Notes under the pieces: model-generated
Databases searched by the model: none
What the model saw: the letters and a program-made list of their open reading frames with translations, nothing else
Told to the model about the DNA's origin: nothing
Program-made: the position numbers and the translations under genes
Assembly (NCBI GenBank): GCA_002358975.1
Contig: DEPX01000088.1
Coordinates: 1-9,179, forward strand
From: Micrococcaceae bacterium UBA3381
Lineage (GTDB): Bacteria; Actinomycetota; Actinomycetes; Actinomycetales; Micrococcaceae
DNA length: 9,179 nucleotides
Reading direction: 5' to 3'
Shown here: positions 6,041-9,179 of the stretch, piece after piece
Position numbering within the stretch: position 1 is the stretch's first letter
Layout: each line of letters starts with the position of its first letter

Positions 6041-7069
6041 ATGAATGCCATTGAACTAGGCGTAGATACTTTTGGTGACGTTGCAAGTCGTGCAGATGGG
6101 TCTGCGCTGACTCCCGCTGAGACCATACGCGCAGTTGTTGAGGAAGCTGTGCTTGCAGACAAGGTGGGGTTGGATACATTTGCTATCGGTGAACATCACC
6201 GCGCGGATTACGCGGTGTCATCACCGGAGATGGTGCTTGCGGCCATCGGTGCGCGCACAGAAAATATCCATCTCTCCAGTGCAGTGACGGTCCTGAGCTC
6301 GGACGATCCGGTCAGGGTATACGAACGCTTCGCCACATTACAGGGGATAACCAACGGTCGAGCTGAAATCATGGTTGGGCGTGGGGCCTATACCGAGTCA
6401 TTTCCGTTGTTCGGTCTGCCGTTGGAACGGTATGAAGAGCTTTTTGAGGACCGGTTGGGTCTTCTGAGCAAACTCCTGACAGGTAAACCGGTGACCTGGG
6501 AAGGCAGCACCCGGGCACCTCTGCATGACCAGGATGTGCACCCCGCACTTGAACAGGACCTGCCGGCATGGGTCGCCGTCGGGGGGACCCCGGAGTCTGT
6601 TGTCCGCGCGGCCAAATATGGTCTTCCTGTAATGCTTGCCATCATTGGCGGCCATCCCTCGCGGTTCGCTCCATTTGCTGACCTGCATCGCCGCAGTGTT
6701 GAAGAGCATGGTTTCTCGCCTCAGCCACTGGGGGTCCACTCTCCCGGATATATTGCTGAGACGGATGAGCAGGCACGTGAGGAATTCTGGCCACACTACT
6801 CCGAGGTAATGGACCGCATGGCAAGGGAACGCGGGTTCAGCTCAATGTCTCGTCAACGGTTTGAAGCCGATGCAACAGGGGGCGCGCTAATGGTGGGGTC
6901 TCCCGAATCGGTGGCACCTCGCATTGCAGACGCCTTGCGCACACTGGGGGCGACCAGATTTTCCATGAAGTACTCCAGCGGGCATATGCCGCATGAGCTG
7001 GCTATGAAATCCATCGAGCTCTACGGCCGCGAGGTGGCCCCGAGAGTTCGCGAAATACTTTCCAAATGA
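6041..7069 (+). CDS. LLM-class flavin-dependent oxidoreductase
   Basis: This 342-residue protein is a bacterial luciferase-like TIM-barrel flavoenzyme, which normally uses FMN or F420. Visible family landmarks are the N-terminal strand MNAIELGVDTFGD, the conserved GEHHRADY at residues 50-57, the following SSPEMVLAAIGARTENI, the strand SSAVTVLSSDDPVRVYERFA, the GRAEIMVGRGAY segment and the late YSSGHMPHEL. The overall pattern resembles the TIGR03858 (Atu2307-like, structure 2I7G) subgroup, whose substrate is unknown. AAGGA at 6028-6032 lies eight bases upstream of the ATG. The stop overlaps an ATGA at 7066, so translation of the next gene is probably coupled. If the enzyme needs reduced flavin, the flavin reductases beside it could supply it, but this is inference. 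F420 use cannot be excluded by sight. Confidence 0.9.
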   Translation: MNAIELGVDTFGDVASRADGSALTPAETIRAVVEEAVLADKVGLDTFAIGEHHRADYAVSSPEMVLAAIGARTENIHLSSAVTVLSSDDPVRVYERFATLQGITNGRAEIMVGRGAYTESFPLFGLPLERYEELFEDRLGLLSKLLTGKPVTWEGSTRAPLHDQDVHPALEQDLPAWVAVGGTPESVVRAAKYGLPVMLAIIGGHPSRFAPFADLHRRSVEEHGFSPQPLGVHSPGYIAETDEQAREEFWPHYSEVMDRMARERGFSSMSRQRFEADATGGALMVGSPESVAPRIADALRTLGATRFSMKYSSGHMPHELAMKSIELYGREVAPRVREILSK

Positions 7070-7083
7070 TCAAGGAGAAAACA

Positions 7084-7803
7084 GTGACGCAGAAGCTTAG
7101 AGATCAACGAGTGCTCGTGATCGGCGGAGCGAAGTATCTGGGCGAAGCCGTGGTACGTGCCGTGGCTGACGAGGGTGCTCATGTGATCATCGGCGCCCGT
7201 GACGAAGAACGCGCTCAGACGCTAGCCGGTGATCTTCCCCGTGCAGAAAGCATCTATATTGATGTCGCTAAAGAACAGACCATCAAAACGGCAGCGGAAA
7301 CGCTGAAATCTGTTGACCATATCATCGTGACCGCCTCAGCCCATCACAACGTTCCAGTGGCGGAGCTCGAACATGACGGTATTGTCAACGCATTTGAGGC
7401 CAAAATCGTGGGGCCCATGCTAGTTGCGAAACATTTCGCGCCGTTGATGCCCGACCATGGGTCATACCTGCTGTTCTCCGGGACAGCAGCGTGGAACCCT
7501 TCGGCAGGTTTGTCGGTGATGGGTGTCACCAATGGAGCTGTGGCGTTCCTCGCAAGCCATCTTGCCCACGAGCTGGCTCCACTGCGTGTCAACGCTATTT
7601 CGCCAGGAATTACTGATTCAGGCACCTGGGACGGGATGGACGCGGAATCTCGAAAAGGTCTCTATGACGGTGCTGCTCAAGGGAGTCTGGCAGGTCGCGT
7701 CGGACAAGCCCAGGAAGTGGCTGAGGCTGCTGTTTTCCTGTTGGGCAGTGACTACATCTCAGGCGAGACCCTCCATGTAGACGGCGGATCACGTCACTCC
7801 TAA
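7084..7803 (+). CDS. Atypical short-chain dehydrogenase (SDR) without catalytic Tyr/Lys
   Basis: This protein of about 239 residues has a Rossmann SDR fold. The nucleotide-binding turn is GGAKYLG at residues 14-20, a variant of TGxxxGxG. Arg39 after strand 2 favours NADP. VNAISPG and the C-terminal SGETLHVDGG are standard SDR segments. Ser132 stands at the catalytic Ser, but the YxxxK position reads MGVTN (146-150), so both catalytic residues are replaced, and the usual NAG turn reads TASAHH. This recalls the Lin1944-like SDR subgroup, described as lacking typical active-site residues. It may have another chemistry or be a binding partner. I chose the GTG at 7084 because AAGGAG (7072-7077) lies six bases upstream. 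The ATG at 7066, which overlaps the LLM stop, would add MIKEKT. The gene lies between LLM and wrbA in the operon. Confidence 0.85.
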   Translation: MTQKLRDQRVLVIGGAKYLGEAVVRAVADEGAHVIIGARDEERAQTLAGDLPRAESIYIDVAKEQTIKTAAETLKSVDHIIVTASAHHNVPVAELEHDGIVNAFEAKIVGPMLVAKHFAPLMPDHGSYLLFSGTAAWNPSAGLSVMGVTNGAVAFLASHLAHELAPLRVNAISPGITDSGTWDGMDAESRKGLYDGAAQGSLAGRVGQAQEVAEAAVFLLGSDYISGETLHVDGGSRHS

Positions 7804-7849
7804 AACGAATAAACACACTAATCATTAAAACTATTTAAGGAAAAATCTT

Positions 7850-8470
7850 ATGTCACGTATCGCAGTAATCTATTACTCGTCCACCGGATCCACGTATTCC
7901 ATTGCTCAGGCCTTCGCAGAAGGAGCTGCCGAGGCTGGAGCTGAGGTTCGTCTTCGCCGTGCCGGAGAACTTGCTCCCCAGGCTGTCATCGAGTCGAACG
8001 AAGCTTGGGCAAATCACCTGTCTGCTACCCAAGGTATCGAGATCGCTACACCTGAGGATCTAGTGTGGGCCGATGGTTTTGCGCTAGGCGCCCCAACACG
8101 CTTTGGCCAGCCTGCCTCGCAGTTGAAGCAGTTTATCGATACCACCAGCGGGCCTTGGGCAGCAGGCCAACTTGCCGGCAAACCGGCCTCAGTATTTACT
8201 TCTACGACTGAACGGCACGGTGGGCAAGAATCCACGCTGCTGGCCTTGCACCACACCTTGTTCCACTGGGGAGCAACTATTGTGCCCACCGGGTATGTTG
8301 ACTACCAGCTGTCCCATGCCGCAGGAGGAAACCCTTACGGTGTCAGTGCCATTACCGGGGAGGGAGCACCTGACGAGCATGTATTAGCTCTGTCAAGGTT
8401 CCAAGGAAAACGACTCGCTGAACTTTCCGATGCACTCAAGCCTGCTGAAGTTGCTGTAGCGGCAGTGTAA
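7850..8470 (+). CDS. wrbA: NAD(P)H:quinone oxidoreductase, WrbA type
   Basis: This 206-residue flavodoxin-like protein matches WrbA in length and motifs. YSSTGSTYSIAQAFAEGA (from residue 9) is the FMN phosphate loop. PTRFG (82-86) and SQLKQFIDTTSGPWAAG follow as in WrbA. SVFTSTTERHGGQESTLLAL carries the HGGQE signature (123-127) near the flavin. WrbA proteins are tetrameric and reduce quinones to hydroquinones with NAD(P)H. AAGGA (7837-7841) lies eight bases before the ATG. The gene is last in the run, 46 bp after the SDR gene in an A/T-rich gap, and two hairpins follow its stop. It gives the operon a second, structurally distinct quinone reductase. The gene symbol is used in the family sense. 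Confidence 0.9.
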   Translation: MSRIAVIYYSSTGSTYSIAQAFAEGAAEAGAEVRLRRAGELAPQAVIESNEAWANHLSATQGIEIATPEDLVWADGFALGAPTRFGQPASQLKQFIDTTSGPWAAGQLAGKPASVFTSTTERHGGQESTLLALHHTLFHWGATIVPTGYVDYQLSHAAGGNPYGVSAITGEGAPDEHVLALSRFQGKRLAELSDALKPAEVAVAAV

Positions 8471-8475
8471 CTAGG

Positions 8476-8494
8476 ACAGCTGTTCTTAAGCTGT
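8476..8494 (+). terminator. Short hairpin after wrbA
   Basis: ACAGCT (8476-8481) and AGCTGT (8489-8494) form a 6-bp stem with a 7-base loop five bases after the wrbA stop, followed by a T-rich TGTTGTGT. The stem is short and the T run is broken, so this is a weak terminator candidate by itself. Confidence 0.35.
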
Positions 8495-8503
8495 TGTTGT
8501 GTA

Positions 8504-8555
8504 ACAAGTGGCTTATTGGCTGCTGCGTCGATGTAGCAGTCAATGGGCCACTTGT
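8504..8555. terminator. Long hairpin between convergent wrbA and SMP-30 genes
   Basis: Bases 8504-8524 pair with 8535-8555 along all 21 positions in RNA read from the plus strand: 18 Watson-Crick pairs (ACAAGTGGC/GCCACTTGT, ATTG/CAAT, CTGCT/AGCAG) and three G-U wobbles, closed by a 10-base loop. CTTAAT follows. Its place between two convergent genes fits a shared terminator, strongest for the plus-strand operon because the wobbles become mismatches on the other strand. The T tract is poor. Confidence 0.6.
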
Positions 8556-8607
8556 CTTAATCTCCTGTCAGTCGGAGCACAGTCATATCCTTGCGCTTGT
8601 CAGCCCG

Positions 8608-9179
8608 TTAACCGGCGAATTCGCGCGCCGGCATGCCAGAGATTTCGGTATCTGCGACAAAGAGGGAACCTGCCAGCGGATCGTCGTCGTCGGCCAGATT
8701 TTCGCGTGATGTGGTGATGTATAACTGCTCCAGATTTGGTCCACCGAACGTACATGCCGTCACCTGGCGGGCCTCAACCTCGATAACTTCATCTAGGTGA
8801 CCGTCGGGAGTATAGCGACGCACTTGGCCGGAACCATTCATCGCTACCCATATCCCGTTATCAATATCGACCGTCAGACCATCGGGAACCTCATCTTCGC
8901 CGAACACCACGAGGGTACGCCGATTGTTCAGCCCGGCATTTCGGGTGTAATCAAAAACATCGATGCGATGGGTGTTGGTGTCGACATAGTAGGCCAGGGT
9001 GCCGTCCGGGCTCCACTCTAGACCGTTGGAAATTGTGACGTTGTGTAACACCGGGTGCACTGACAGATCAGGGTCTATTCGGTATAGGCTGGCCGCACCG
9101 GGCTGCTGGTCATAGGCCATGGAACCGCAATAGAACCGGCCATCTGGATCGCATCCGCCATCATTCATCCGGATGCTTT
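8608..9179 (-). CDS. SMP-30/gluconolactonase/LRE-family protein, N-terminus cut by window edge
   Basis: The frame is open to the right edge and ends at TAA 8610-8608, giving about 190 C-terminal residues of a family usually near 290. The fold is a six-bladed beta-propeller with a divalent metal at the centre. The metal-ligand regions known from regucalcin are visible: RMNDGGCDPDGRF (Asn), TISNGLEWSPDGTLAYYVD (Asn) and VPDGLTVDIDNGIWVA (Asp). GGPNLEQLYITTS near the end is the last-blade signature. Family members hydrolyse sugar lactones such as gluconolactone in the cytoplasm, though many have unknown substrates. The apparent ATG at 9168 is internal, because SIR precedes it in frame and the NDGG motif lies mid-protein in the family. 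It converges on wrbA and is probably a separate unit. Confidence 0.88.
   Translation of the reverse strand, partial: SIRMNDGGCDPDGRFYCGSMAYDQQPGAASLYRIDPDLSVHPVLHNVTISNGLEWSPDGTLAYYVDTNTHRIDVFDYTRNAGLNNRRTLVVFGEDEVPDGLTVDIDNGIWVAMNGSGQVRRYTPDGHLDEVIEVEARQVTACTFGGPNLEQLYITTSRENLADDDDPLAGSLFVADTEISGMPAREFAG

Overview
The window looks like a chromosomal segment of an actinomycete of moderate G+C content, possibly a Micrococcales/Micrococcaceae relative. This is an inference from protein style, frequent GTG/TTG starts with AGGAG-type ribosome sites, and the enzyme families present; the sequence contains no rRNA, tRNA or other phylogenetic marker. It holds eleven genes I can support in full and two cut by the window edges. 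I see no insertion sequence, phage gene, CRISPR array or RNA gene.

Left part (1-2313, all plus strand): the C-terminal tail of a LysR-type regulator, a 133-bp gap with overlapping inverted repeats, then a small ABM-like alpha/beta-barrel protein, a 12-helix MFS exporter and a 4-oxalocrotonate-tautomerase-like protein. The three genes after LysR may be one transcription unit. Together they resemble a small-molecule handling and export cassette, but no substrate can be read from the sequence.

Middle (2355-4664): a minus-strand membrane-anchored coiled-coil protein built from ten 7-residue repeats encoded by 21-bp DNA repeats. Divergent from it is a YwaF-like (TIGR02206) integral membrane protein, followed by a class I SAM-dependent methyltransferase.

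Right part (4733-8470): the most coherent unit. A TetR-family repressor is divergent from a four-gene run encoding a KefF/NQO-like flavodoxin-fold quinone reductase, an LLM-class flavin oxidoreductase, a short-chain dehydrogenase-like protein and a WrbA-type NAD(P)H:quinone oxidoreductase. The divergent gap carries four phased copies of TAACTTAC that build TTAC-N5-GTAA dyads, which I read as a multi-site TetR operator. The likely theme is inducible defence against quinones or other electrophiles, or their catabolism. The SDR lacks the catalytic Tyr and Lys, which makes its role in the set an open question.

The right edge (8608-9179, minus strand) holds the C-terminal two thirds of an SMP-30/gluconolactonase-family protein. 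It converges on wrbA, with two hairpins in the gap between them.
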